From IMG/VR virus record IMGVR_UViG_3300048017_000032, positions 1-45,500 of that record: a stretch of 45,500 nucleotides of DNA, one strand, 5' to 3'. The stretch's first letter is position 1. Every line of letters starts with the position of its first letter. The position numbers and the translations under genes were made by a program. Under the pieces are notes generated by a model. It was not told the DNA's origin, made no database searches, and saw only the letters and a program-made list of their open reading frames with translations. Shown one piece after another: positions 26,701 to 34,500 of this stretch. Source of the stretch: a virus.

Positions 26701-27557
26701 ACTCTATAGTATCAACTCCTGGAAATGCTTACTTAGAAGTAACATTCAACCCTTCTGTTACTTACGGAAATGAATTTTCAATTGAATTATTGTTAAACAA
26801 TACATCTGGGTTTATAGTAGGTGCTAGTGGTGTTCGAACAGTATACGGAGAGTACCAAAGTTATTTACCGTCATGTTTCCCTGTTGATTGCGTAGTGTCT
26901 AATTGGAGTGCTTGGTCTACATGTGTTGATGGAAGTCAAACTAGAACTCGTACAGTTGTAACGCAACCTCAAAATGGTGGAGCATCTTGTCCTATATTGT
27001 CAGAGACTCAAAGTTGCGCTATGCCAGTTGATTGTCAAGTTTCAGCTTGGAGCGAATGGTCAACATGTTTTGATGGATTTCAAAGTAGAACAAGAACAGT
27101 TGTTACACCTGCGTCAGGAGGAGGAGCTACTTGCCCATCACTAATAGAATATCAAGAATGTGTGATGCCAGTTGATTGTCAAGTTTCAGCTTGGTCTGAT
27201 TGGAGCACTTGTTCTGGAGGAAGTCAAACTAGAACTCGTACAGTTGTAGTACCTGCATCTGGAGGAGGAGCTGCATGTCCAGTATTATCTGAGACTCAGA
27301 GTTGTACGGAAACTCCAATATGTACTAGTTACATTGTTGGATATAGTTCTTCTTCAGAAAGTGTAGCATGTTCTAACTACGGAATGGGATCGACTATATC
27401 AGTAGGTATAAACGCTTTGGATTGGGTAGATGCTACTTTCTTACATAGAAGTTGTGGAATATTAGCTGCTAGAGGCGCTGGATGGTACTCTGCTGATGGA
27501 TTAAGTAGATACTGGAATGGATCTGCATTTACATCATCAAATGTTTGTGTTTACTAG
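20736..27557 (+). CDS. Giant tail nozzle protein with ten TSP1 repeats
   Basis: 2273 residues. The N-terminus (VGGLMNKDYDVRLIPEGEYI, then DAENIIVSNSEGSSLG) is the opening of phage tail nozzle or stabilisation proteins. A conserved core near 990-1090 has VFQEDKVHRILYNKNVLF and EWGISKNPESFSYYANSIYF. From residue 1403 to about 2195 it changes to ten thrombospondin type 1 repeats of about 46 residues, each with four Cys, a WSxWSxC motif and TRTRTV, interrupted by three related beta domains of about 107 residues. The C-terminal 75 residues form a small Cys/Trp module. The base should dock on the connector; the array should project as a receptor- or glycan-binding arm. The TSP1 role is inference. 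Confidence 0.85.
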   Translation: MELKKTFVGGLMNKDYDVRLIPEGEYIDAENIIVSNSEGSSLGLVQKSNGLDKLTNLTLPLNAVTIGSITDEGNECIYWFVTSTAGNFVYEYNILDNESLSIILSDTRAGSANVLNFNSKYKITGANVIYNSFNKEKLLVWTDDLNPIRCINVNRAKSWAVNGFATQDISLYKRAPFRAPKCTPTQFGDGTENNIKERFLSFGYRYRYLDGEYSATSAFSNPQFYPSDFSFNFSTQENNGMVNSFNAINIGFNTGDKNVTDVQLLFKESNSGTIYVIENLNKEKEKYGNNANKTFLFSNNKIYSILPEDEVNRLYDNIPVVAKAQEFIGNRLMFGNYTEGRDLVDVSGKKINVDFKTSFVAEDLKENFLNTTVSSNETTDNVLNVQLAPSDIKKGKILSISFRASSDTPFFGNYMCDLSFYLEKTYASAFELSKSEEFITFLSTVASNNFKNADLNNTEPNNDIESYPDKYKPFTLLTATSSNVLSIKIPYIRHKIDTTPNDTGDSLFDYQNEYYHIKVDSVNVFSSDNNVYASCKSIRSYETGIVYLDEDGRYSTILTSNDNTVFIPIKNSVTSNNLKLEIKSKAPAWANRYKIFVKDSKLNYHTIYSVIAYEEQGFIWLKLEGQDKQKVKEGDYLIVKKNVNGFADDVVKLQILEYATNSRDFIKDNKNPAGTDIVEPSGVYVKVKSSSALTIDGAEKNFYEFKKETRDTGDNFFIFTGGTAGFSINKGTLSFPVVEDIPITPGSRIEIEIKNERSGLTTVEFKKEYISSDSYTNFQSWFQTEGDGLGDFKTYEFVRGFTKPYNTGTGTFGTNLPNSGETIMLNPNGYLYLKVKNQLNGNGQNRSIINAKITITTGYSLLIFETDSIDNTSEVFYETQDTYLIQNGLHMSNKEEYPTDVDQTSNVPAIINLNWFNCFTQGNGAESYIIKDVFNKNFLSTHSRPNAVQLDGYKQVRNIASITYSGPFDKTTSYNSLNEFNLSRANYKDLDDKYGSIQKIHSRDTDLVVFQEDKVHRILYNKNVLFDAVGGGSVSSVEDVLGQEIPFAGEWGISKNPESFSYYANSIYFTDTNKGAVLRLGGDGLEPISKYKMRDWFKNNLKQYKNNFKYGGFDPIHDNYILSLATDKIDYKASLICGQAIQWLNIPSNSYYSYNIELGSNIGNHLVNYTIPGGSIFDFEMITNGVTTYLENVTGTGNFTVPKPTTVSSGVLNIYNRENTMGSLSLKNVCIGNPELEVITLVVGDSSDTNKSMTNKYEWTNSTTATSGISSLLDVFAVGNVTRFISDTGSEGENEIPYNNSVIKVTSTKATGQFTSCNRIGYVITASNLTPQQILDSATYPAITKSGDDNYIQFTFNRTGSQKLYLVWDYIDTENCSITATPIRLCFNETNYALACECDVVPVNCVVSDWGTWSTCSGGTQTRTRTVITPAVGGGTACPPLTESRSCIMPVDCVVSEWSQWSDCVDGFQTRSRTVITPASGGGAACPVLTESQTCSSIGITNLIGNDTDGGNTVTKRYAISVGNAPVNYTIATGVVTNPAGLQYVIDYNSGSPYIQVVFKPSLPYGNEISLELFVKNSSGNIVGTNVNQTLYGDYQSYAPSLIPVNCAVSEWSAWSACVDGSSTRTRTVVTQPNWLGTACPTLSETRSCTNCVVSEWSAWSDCVDGTKTRTRTVITPATGGGTECPVLTETITCSGIDITDTICNTDGGSTITKRFRIALNNAPSTYTIESAPGTVINPAGLEYSIVSTPGDCYIQVAFRPAVTYGNEFSIQLLLKNSLGNTVGISGSETMYGNYQSFLPSCFPVDCVVSNWSAWSNCNGGTQIRTRTVITQPTGGGASCPTLTETRDCPVDCVVSEWSAWSTCDAGTQTRTRTVITPALNGGATCPVLTESRSCAVDCVVSEWSPWSTCSEGTQTRTRTVVTPSMNGGASCPVLSETIGCSSINLGSVTCNNQSGSTVTKRFAITLANQPSTYTISSRNVQNYAGLQYSIVSTPGNAYLEVTFNPSVTYGNEFSIELLLNNTSGFIVGASGVRTVYGEYQSYLPSCFPVDCVVSNWSAWSTCVDGSQTRTRTVVTQPQNGGASCPILSETQSCAMPVDCQVSAWSEWSTCFDGFQSRTRTVVTPASGGGATCPSLIEYQECVMPVDCQVSAWSDWSTCSGGSQTRTRTVVVPASGGGAACPVLSETQSCTETPICTSYIVGYSSSSESVACSNYGMGSTISVGINALDWVDATFLHRSCGILAARGAGWYSADGLSRYWNGSAFTSSNVCVY
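24942..27321 (+). repeat. Array of ten thrombospondin type 1 repeats
   Basis: Ten units of the form VDCVVSEWSAWSTC, then TRTRTV, GGxxCPxLxExxxC. They group as 2 + 2 + 3 + 3, separated by three longer domains. Each unit has four Cys in fixed spacing and the WxxW pair. Neighbouring copies differ widely at synonymous sites, so the array is not a recent perfect duplication, although copies 9 and 10 share their first eight residues. An eleventh copy lies in the next gene. Confidence 0.9.
25227..26882 (+). repeat. Three interleaved copies of a 107-residue beta domain
   Basis: Copies run at 25227-25547, 25824-26147 and 26563-26882. Shared landmarks are a VTKRxxI strand near the start, an AGLxYxI turn, YxxVxFxPxxxYGNE in the middle and YGxYQSxxPS at the end. 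They look like beta-sandwich spacers between TSP1 groups. I do not recognise the family. Confidence 0.82.
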
Positions 27558-27590
27558 AATAAATATATAATTAAAAATACATAAATAAAT

Positions 27591-28097
27591 ATGGCTACAA
27601 GCTCATTATATTACATAGATTCCAGCAGTTTTAATACTGCTGTTTCTGTGTATACGAATCAAGCATTAACAACAAAAGCCCCTGATGGGTATTATTCATT
27701 TAATGGACTATATAGAAAGCAAGTTTTTGGTAAATTACAAGACGTTGCTAATTGTAGTGGTGGAGCAGTTCCTGTGAATTGTGTTGTTTCAGAATGGTCT
27801 GACTGGTCTATTTGTTCTTCTGGATCTAAAACAAGAACGAGAACGGTAATAACACCAGCTTCTGGAGGTGGAACAGCTTGTCCTACTCTTACGGAAACTG
27901 TTACATGTTCTTCTGAGGAAGCTTGTACTAGTTACACGCATATAGCGAGTAGAGATTCTTTAATAACATATACAGCTTGTAACGGAACACCTAAGTCAAT
28001 AAGCACATCTAGATTTAGTAGTTATACTTTCTGTGCAATAACTGGAAGTGTAGAAGGTGGAGCTGGTCAATGGAGTACTAACGGATTCTGTAGTTAA
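27591..28097 (+). CDS. Small TSP1-containing tail protein
   Basis: 168 residues in three modules. Residues 1-55 (LYYIDSSSFNTAVSVYTNQA then TTKAPDGYYSFNGLYRKQ) form a small beta module I have seen in Bacteroidota phage tail proteins. Residues about 61-112 are one TSP1 repeat very like those of the preceding gene (VPVNCVVSEWSDWSIC). The last 56 residues begin CTSYTHI and end QWSTNGFCS, paralleling the C-terminal module of the nozzle protein, which begins CTSYIVG and also contains a GxGxW motif. It probably assembles with the nozzle arm or is an alternative tip made by module exchange. Confidence 0.78.
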   Translation: MATSSLYYIDSSSFNTAVSVYTNQALTTKAPDGYYSFNGLYRKQVFGKLQDVANCSGGAVPVNCVVSEWSDWSICSSGSKTRTRTVITPASGGGTACPTLTETVTCSSEEACTSYTHIASRDSLITYTACNGTPKSISTSRFSSYTFCAITGSVEGGAGQWSTNGFCS

Positions 28098-28108
28098 AAA
28101 ATTAAGAT

Positions 28109-28867
28109 ATGTCAAAAACAATAAGTTTCGATGAAAAAAATAATGGATGGACATCTTTCTGGTCTTATAAACCAGAATGGATGGCTAGACTAGGAAATAA
28201 CTTTTACTCTTTCAAATGTGGTCAATTATTTAGACATCATTCAGAAACCAGTAATAAGAATTTCTTTTATAATGACAGTGGGGTATTGGTAAATCACGAC
28301 TCTTATGTAGAATTTGCTTTTAATCAAGAACCAAGTGATGTTAAACATTTTAAAACAATATCATTAGAGTCTAGTGATAGTAATTGGGATGTAGAGATAC
28401 TAAGTAATCTAGACGCTGGTTACATAGATAATACCCACTTTGAGACTAGAGAGGGTGAATACTATGCTTACATAAGAAGAGATGAAGATGATTTACTTGA
28501 TTTCACTCAAATATCTATTCAAGGATTAGGTACACCAACATCAAGAAGCGGAAATACTTATACGTTTAGTTCGTTACCTTCTTTCTTATCAGAGGAAGAT
28601 TGTTTGTATTATTCAAATCCAAGTAATGGATCAGTAGTAAAAATTGGTAAATTGGTTTCTTTTAATCAAACTCAGCTTACAACCGTAACACCATTACCTA
28701 ATACTGTAATTATAAACAATGCTTTCTATTTTATAGCTAAAAATTCAGAGGCTGAGAGTTTTGGAGTTAAAGGATATTTTGCTAAAGTAAAATTAACATC
28801 AACTGGAGTTGGAACACCACAAGATTTATATTCTGTAAATTCAGAAGTGTTTAAATCTTTTCAATAG
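28109..28867 (+). CDS. Virion structural protein
   Basis: 252 residues. It opens with TISFDEKNNGWTSFWSYKPE and MARLGNNFYSFKCGQLFRHH, a block I recognise from structural proteins of several short-tailed and crAss-like phages (W-x-S-F-x-x-x-P-E, then N-x-F-Y-S-F-x-x-G-x-L-F-x-H). The remainder is beta-rich and ends in FKSFQ. It lies at the end of the tail operon, next to the TSP1 protein. A tail appendage or nozzle-associated subunit is likely; the exact place is unknown. Confidence 0.72.
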   Translation: MSKTISFDEKNNGWTSFWSYKPEWMARLGNNFYSFKCGQLFRHHSETSNKNFFYNDSGVLVNHDSYVEFAFNQEPSDVKHFKTISLESSDSNWDVEILSNLDAGYIDNTHFETREGEYYAYIRRDEDDLLDFTQISIQGLGTPTSRSGNTYTFSSLPSFLSEEDCLYYSNPSNGSVVKIGKLVSFNQTQLTTVTPLPNTVIINNAFYFIAKNSEAESFGVKGYFAKVKLTSTGVGTPQDLYSVNSEVFKSFQ

Positions 28868-28868
28868 G

Positions 28869-28888
28869 TATTAAAGAAATCTTTAATA
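28869..28888 (+). terminator. Palindromic hairpin after tail operon
   Basis: TATTAAAG (28869-28876) and CTTTAATA (28881-28888) form a perfect 8-bp A/T-rich stem with a 4-base loop, and part of the stem sequence (GGTATTAAAGAAA) recurs at 28889. No T run follows, so it is at best a weak terminator or an RNA-stability element. Confidence 0.35.
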
Positions 28889-28952
28889 GGGTATTAAAGA
28901 AAAGTTTAAAGATAATAATAAATATATATATATAAATATATATACAATTAAG

Positions 28953-28960
28953 TATCTTTG
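28953..28960 (+). promoter_or_regulatory. Bacteroidota-type promoter -7 box
   Basis: TATCTTTG followed by CA at 28953-28962 matches TAnnTTTG. It follows a long TA-rich stretch (28915-28950) with alternating TATA steps and lies 15 bases before the ATG at 28976. It would drive the internal virion protein genes downstream. Confidence 0.55.
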
Positions 28961-28975
28961 CATAAATTAAATCAA

Positions 28976-29368
28976 ATGGAATTTAGATATATTGAACAGT
29001 CTGACTACGAAACGTTAGTTGATTGGTGGAAATTTTGGAAGTTTCCAGCTCCTCCAATTGAAATGCTACCAGATTCTGGTGTGATTGTGAACAAAGACGG
29101 AGTTGATATATGCGCTGGTTTTATATATTTCACAAATAGTAAGACATGTTGGATTGAATTTATAGTTTCAAATCCAAATGTAAGGCAAAAAGAAGACCGT
29201 AGAGAGGCGATAATTAGTTTGATAGACATTTTATGCTCTATAGGTAAAAACAACGGTTATACGATAGCTTATACGTCTTTAAAAAATCAGAGTCTACAGA
29301 ACAAATATTTGGAGTGTGGATTTATAGAGGGAAGTAAAAATTGTAATGAATACATAAAACGATTATAA
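28976..29368 (+). CDS. GNAT-like acetyltransferase family protein
   Basis: 130 residues from ATG 28976. An in-frame TTG at 28958 lies inside the promoter box, so I reject it. The layout fits a compact GNAT fold: FRYIEQSDYETLVDWWKFWK at the start, a central VDICAGFIYF strand, the paired strand CWIEFIVSNPNVR followed by helix EAIISLIDIL in place of the usual acyl-CoA loop, and a C-terminal ECGF strand as in many GNAT proteins. The acceptor is unknown. GNAT-like genes are common among virion genes of Bacteroidota phages; it may modify a structural or host protein. Confidence 0.65.
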   Translation: MEFRYIEQSDYETLVDWWKFWKFPAPPIEMLPDSGVIVNKDGVDICAGFIYFTNSKTCWIEFIVSNPNVRQKEDRREAIISLIDILCSIGKNNGYTIAYTSLKNQSLQNKYLECGFIEGSKNCNEYIKRL

Positions 29369-29369
29369 T

Positions 29370-30092
29370 ATGGCAGCAATAACATCAGCCGCTGTGGCTG
29401 TAGCTGGAGGAGCTTATCAAGCTATAAGTTCAGCTAAACAAGCTAGAGAAGCTAAAGACGCTTTAAATAATTTAAAGATACCTGAGTTAAAAAATATAGC
29501 TGAGGGTCTTCAAGTTAGTACTTTAGGTGCTGATTTGCAAAGAGAAGAACTTGGTAAACAATATTCAAGCGGAGTAGATGCTTTAAGAAGTGGTGGAATA
29601 AGAGGAGTTATAGGTGGTCTTGGAGCACTGAATGCTCAACAAAATTTATCTGCTAGACAAATAGGTGCTGACTTAGATATGCAACAAAAACAGATAGATC
29701 AGATTAGAGCTCAAGACGAGGCTAGAATTCAAGGGACTCAAGAACAGAGATATCAAGCTGATGTAGCTGCTTTGTCATCTCAGTATAACGCTGGTCAACA
29801 AGGTTTGATGCAAGGTATATCTGGAATGGCTCAAGGGGTTGCTAGTGGTGCTCAAATGATGCAAAGTCAAAAGAACTTTAATAAAATGATGGATAGTGGA
29901 TTACTTAATGCTGGTTCTAACGCTCCAGTTATAAGTGGTTTGAATCCAGCTGGATTAGTTAATACTGCTTCAAGTGTTTTACCTACAGCTGCAAACATAG
30001 CTTCTGGATATTATTCATCTCCCCAAATGACTCCTGCTGGATTGACTTATAGTACTATTCCAACAGCAAATGTAAAAATTAAAACCCCTTAA
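29370..30092 (+). CDS. Probable internal virion protein, Ala/Gln-rich
   Basis: 240 residues. An Ala-rich N-terminal hydrophobic segment (AAITSAAVAVAGGAYQAISS) precedes a Gln/Ala/Leu helical region (residues 30-150, e.g. LNAQQNLSARQIGADLDMQQ) and a Gly/Ser/Met-rich tail. This resembles short internal or ejection proteins such as T7 Gp14-type components in composition only. It is the first of three consecutive genes of this kind, the last very large, and that is the usual pattern for ejected internal virion proteins. No enzyme motif is visible. Confidence 0.65.
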   Translation: MAAITSAAVAVAGGAYQAISSAKQAREAKDALNNLKIPELKNIAEGLQVSTLGADLQREELGKQYSSGVDALRSGGIRGVIGGLGALNAQQNLSARQIGADLDMQQKQIDQIRAQDEARIQGTQEQRYQADVAALSSQYNAGQQGLMQGISGMAQGVASGAQMMQSQKNFNKMMDSGLLNAGSNAPVISGLNPAGLVNTASSVLPTAANIASGYYSSPQMTPAGLTYSTIPTANVKIKTP

Positions 30093-30095
30093 TAA

Positions 30096-31589
30096 ATGGC
30101 TATAGGTAAAGTAAACGCATACGCTACTGTAGAAGGTCCTAAAGTTGATTTTGGAGATATAGCTTTGAATGCACAAAAGATTCAACAAGCTGATCTTGAA
30201 AGAATGAAAGACATGATTCCTAAAAAAGAGAAGAATGATTTTAAGATAAACAACATAGAAGGAGGTTACACTAAAACTGGTAATGGTGGTTATGACCAAT
30301 CTATGACTAGGTTAGTTGATAAACTTACTGAAAGAAACTTACTTATAAATAAAGAAGCTGAAGCTGTAGGTAGATATACTCCAGAACTAGCTGCCGAACA
30401 ACAAAAGATACAAAATACTTTAAAAGGATTAGATATTGTAGCTAAAAAATTTACTGAAGACGCAACTAGTTTTGCAAAAGATTCAAATGAAGGTAAGTTT
30501 TCTAGTGTAGATAAAAGTAGATTTGATATATTTGAGGATATAGCTCAAAAAAGAAATCTTGAGATTGAAGAAGATGAAGATGGAGATATATTATTTAGAG
30601 TTAGAGCTACTGATAAAGATGGAAAATACCTTTTAGACTCTGGTAATCCAGTGTATAAAAAATTTAATGATAGAGGTGTTGAAAGAGATTCTATAACTAA
30701 GTATGAATTAGAAAACGGATCTTTATTTGGTAATACAATTAAAGAATTAGACAGAACTAAGACTATAGATGAGATACAAAATAATCTTAAATTAAGAACC
30801 AGCGTTAAAGATGCAAATGGTACTTTGACTAGAACTAGGACTTTTTTAACTGATGATGATGAAGGTTATATTGATAATGCTATAAATGGTGTGTTATCAA
30901 ATTATGATAATTTATCATCTTATCTTTACTCTTTAGATAGAGAGAAATATTCATCTCCAAAAACACTTGATGAATATAAAAAAGATGGAGACATTGAATT
31001 TGCTAAAAAGGCAATGAGAAATGGTGTGTTAGCTGGATTAGGATTTGAAAATAAAGAAGATAGAGTTAAGCAGACTGTTACTAATGTAAATGTAGGTAAA
31101 GAAGATAAAACAAATTATGTTTCTCCAGAAATTTCTGAAAAAATAACAACCTATAGAAAAGGAGGTAAAGTTACTGGAAGAAGAGCTACTGGATATATGT
31201 TATCGATAAATCAAAATGATGATAACATATTTGTAGGAAGTCAAAAGGCTCAGTTGGAAGGAACTGGTTACGACAATGAATCTAAAAGATTCTATATTAG
31301 TTACTATGCTAAGGTAGGTGAAAATAAAAAGGTTAGCGGTGGTTCTGAATCAACAAGTACATCAGAAACAAGATATATTCCTTTGAATGGAAAAGGTGCT
31401 AATGTTTCTGTAGCTAATACAATCATACCTAAGTTATCTTTCCAAGATGAAAATGGAAATGTAAGAAAATACAATGACGTATCAGAAGTTATAGAAGCTA
31501 TAAAAAGAGCTGATCCTAACGGTAAGTATTTTGGAGGAGCATCAAGCAGTAAAAGTAAAAAAACAAACGACCCTTTAGGTATACGATAA
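30096..31589 (+). CDS. Probable internal virion/cargo protein
   Basis: A 497-residue, charged and largely helical protein. N-terminal features are VNAYATVEGPKVDFGDIALN and a helix with IQQADLERMKDMIPKKEK. The central part is mixed helix and beta, and the C-terminus carries a Ser/Lys tail (GGASSSKSKKTNDPLGIR). No known domain is recognised. It sits between the Ala/Gln-rich protein and the 1991-residue protein with gaps of only 3 bases on either side, so the three are likely made together and packed into the head or ejected with DNA. That role is inference from context. Confidence 0.65.
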   Translation: MAIGKVNAYATVEGPKVDFGDIALNAQKIQQADLERMKDMIPKKEKNDFKINNIEGGYTKTGNGGYDQSMTRLVDKLTERNLLINKEAEAVGRYTPELAAEQQKIQNTLKGLDIVAKKFTEDATSFAKDSNEGKFSSVDKSRFDIFEDIAQKRNLEIEEDEDGDILFRVRATDKDGKYLLDSGNPVYKKFNDRGVERDSITKYELENGSLFGNTIKELDRTKTIDEIQNNLKLRTSVKDANGTLTRTRTFLTDDDEGYIDNAINGVLSNYDNLSSYLYSLDREKYSSPKTLDEYKKDGDIEFAKKAMRNGVLAGLGFENKEDRVKQTVTNVNVGKEDKTNYVSPEISEKITTYRKGGKVTGRRATGYMLSINQNDDNIFVGSQKAQLEGTGYDNESKRFYISYYAKVGENKKVSGGSESTSTSETRYIPLNGKGANVSVANTIIPKLSFQDENGNVRKYNDVSEVIEAIKRADPNGKYFGGASSSKSKKTNDPLGIR

Positions 31590-31592
31590 TTT

Positions 31593-34500
31593 ATGGAAGA
31601 AGAAGTTTTAAATCCAATAACTCCTCAAGAGTTTTCAAGTAAAATAAAAGATAAGTATCCACAATATAAAGATATTGACGATGTTTCTTTGGCTAAAAAA
31701 ATGGTGGAGAAATATCCAGAGTATTCTGGACAAGTAGACTTTGGCTTAAAAAAAAAAGAAGAGCCCAAATCTACCTATCGAAAAAATCTTTTGGAATTGG
31801 CATCGAAACCAAAAAAGCAAAGTACTTTATTGGGTACAGAGCCTCAAAAGAAAACTTCGGAATCGGAATCTTTAAATGGAACTACAAAGAGTAGATTCGG
31901 TAAAGTAGCTCCTTCTAAACCAGCTCCTGTTGGAATGAAGAAACTTAATGGTAAGTTATCTAGCGATGACTTATCTAAGATGAAAGCTACTAATAAGACA
32001 GAGGCTAATGTAATACAACAACCTAGTGAAAATCCTAGAGATGGATTCCTTGATTACTTAAGTGATACTGCTGAGGTTGGTATACTTTCTTCTGAAAAAT
32101 TCTTAGCCGATACACCAGAAATGATGTACGACTTATATTCAAAAGCAAGTATACTTCCTAGTGGTCAAATAGAAGGAGCAATTGCTGAAGCAACAGGTGT
32201 TACTCCATTCAAAAGAATGCAACAGCAACTAGGATTTGAAAATATACCTTCTAATATATTAAAAGAAAAGATAGATGGTTTGAATCAAAGAATTCAAGTC
32301 AAAAGTCAAGATTATGGAGGGGATCCTTTATCTGCTATTGAACAAGGTAGATATTCAGATGCTGCTAAATTAATAGCTGGATCAACACTTCAATCAGCAC
32401 CAATGATGGCTATAGCTATAGCTACTGGCGGAGGAGTTGTTGGTTTAGCTACTATTGGAGTGATGACTGCTTCTGGTAAATATCAAGAAAACTTACAAAA
32501 TAAAGAGTTATCTCAAAACCAAAGACTATCGAATGCTGCCGCTTCTGGCGTGTTAGAGTCAACTTTAGGTCATTTCTTTTCTGGAGCTTCTGGAGCTGTA
32601 GCTAAAAGAATACTTAAAGATAAAGGTGTGGAGGCAGGTTCTAAAATATTATCTAACTCTTTCAGAAGATTTGCTGAGAAAAACATAATGAAAAGTCCAG
32701 TAATAGGATTTTTTGGTGAAGTACTTGAAGAAACTGCTGTAGATGGTGGAGAGCAAGCTAATGATATCATTGCTGGTATTAGAAAAGAATTTGATGGTAG
32801 ATCTGCTATCAATTCTGGTTTATCATCTTTAGGTTTAGGTAGTACGAATACTGTTTCTGTCTATGGAGCTAAAGCATATATATCTTCTAAAAAATATGTT
32901 CAAATAAAGAAGACCAATAAAGCCATAGCTAGACTTCAAAATGAAATCAATAATGAAGGAATTAGTGAAGAGAGCAAAAAGATTTTTCAAATAAAATCAC
33001 AGGAACTTATAGCTAACAACAAGAGAGCTTTAGGAGAAGAGATTGAGAAATTAAAAACACTTTCTCCAGAAGATAAAGCTTTACTTAAAAGAACTAATTC
33101 TGTTATAGATGAGGTATCTATCTCAATGGATAACATAAAAGAAGATAAGACTTTATCTCCAGAAGCTAAAAGAATAGCTACTGCTGAGATATACAAAGAC
33201 TACGTTGAAGCCGCTAAAGTTAAAAGAGGAATTTTATCAAAATTAAAAGATGTAAAGGTAGAAGGTGATTTCACAGATTTCACTGGAGTACCATTGGATT
33301 TTGATATAGAGACTAGTGGTGTTGGATCTTTACCGATTAATAAACAGAGCGAGTTAAACAAGAAGGCTCTTGAAGAATTAAATGCAGAGTTGAACCCAAC
33401 TGGTATGGAGCAAGTAGACATCACTAAAGATATGGTGTCTGAAAGAGCTAGTAAACTATACGATAAAGAAATAGAATCTGCACAAACTATTCAAGAAGAG
33501 GTTACACCCGTAGAAGAGCCTATTAACAACGATGTTAAGGTAGAAGAGTTACGTTCTCAAGAACAAACAGAATTGAAAGAGGCATTACCTAATGCTGAAG
33601 TAAATACTGAAGGTAAGGTCGATAAAGAAAAACTATCTACTGAAGATCAAGTTGTTTTTGATGATATATATAACAAATACGACAAACTTATTTCTCCATT
33701 GTTAGATAATACGAAGTCGGATTATAAGGCAATAGCTCAACAAGTTTTAGATAAAACCCAATTAAACACAGTTAGAGCTTCGTTAAGAGCTTCTTCTCCA
33801 GACTCATTTACATTAGAGGTTTTGGATGCTATAGCCAAAGGAGAGAGTGTTGATTTTGGTGACGACTCATTGAATCAAGCAATTGATGATGCAATACAAA
33901 ATGGAGTATCTATAAATACTGTTGCTAACTTAATAATGGAGGATGATGGGTTATCTGACAATAAAGGTATAGATTCAAAAAGAAAGGCTATAGATTACGC
34001 TTTAAACATTGGAGGTAAAGGAACAATATTAAAAGCTGCTCAAGAAGCTGTATCCAACAATAAAGTAGAACAGCAACCTATAGATAATTCAACTCAAACA
34101 TTAACAGAAACAGATTTGCCAGGTTATGACAGGATGATGTCAGAAACAGATGGTATTGTTGAGAAGTCTAAAAAGAGACGTGTAAATATAGCTAAAATAG
34201 CCGATAATGTAATGAGTTACGTTACTGGTTCAAAAGTTTATGAAGATGCAACAGATGTACAGAGAGAGGCTTTAGTTAGAGATGTTCGTAATAGATTTGG
34301 TATTAAAGAGAAAGTCGCTCCTTCTGCCAATAGAATACTTGGAAACATCAAGGATGTAAAGAAGATAACAATTAGTGAAAAAACAGCTTTAAAGAAACAA
34401 ATAACAGATAAAGCTAAGGCTGCTAAAGATGCTGTTAAGGCTCAAAAAGAAATAGCTCAACAGATAGCCAAAGACGTGAAAGATATGGCTATATCTGGAG

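Noticed and set aside
24942-28097. Diversity-generating retroelement acting on the repeats
   Set aside because: No reverse transcriptase gene and no template-variable repeat pair biased at adenines are visible in the window.
28915-28952. TA-rich tract as a replication origin
   Set aside because: Alternating TA sequence alone is weak evidence. No iterons or DnaA-box-like repeats surround it, and it is explained as promoter upstream DNA.
28958-28975. Upstream TTG start for the GNAT-like gene
   Set aside because: The TTG is part of the promoter -7 box TATCTTTG, so it should not be within the mRNA.
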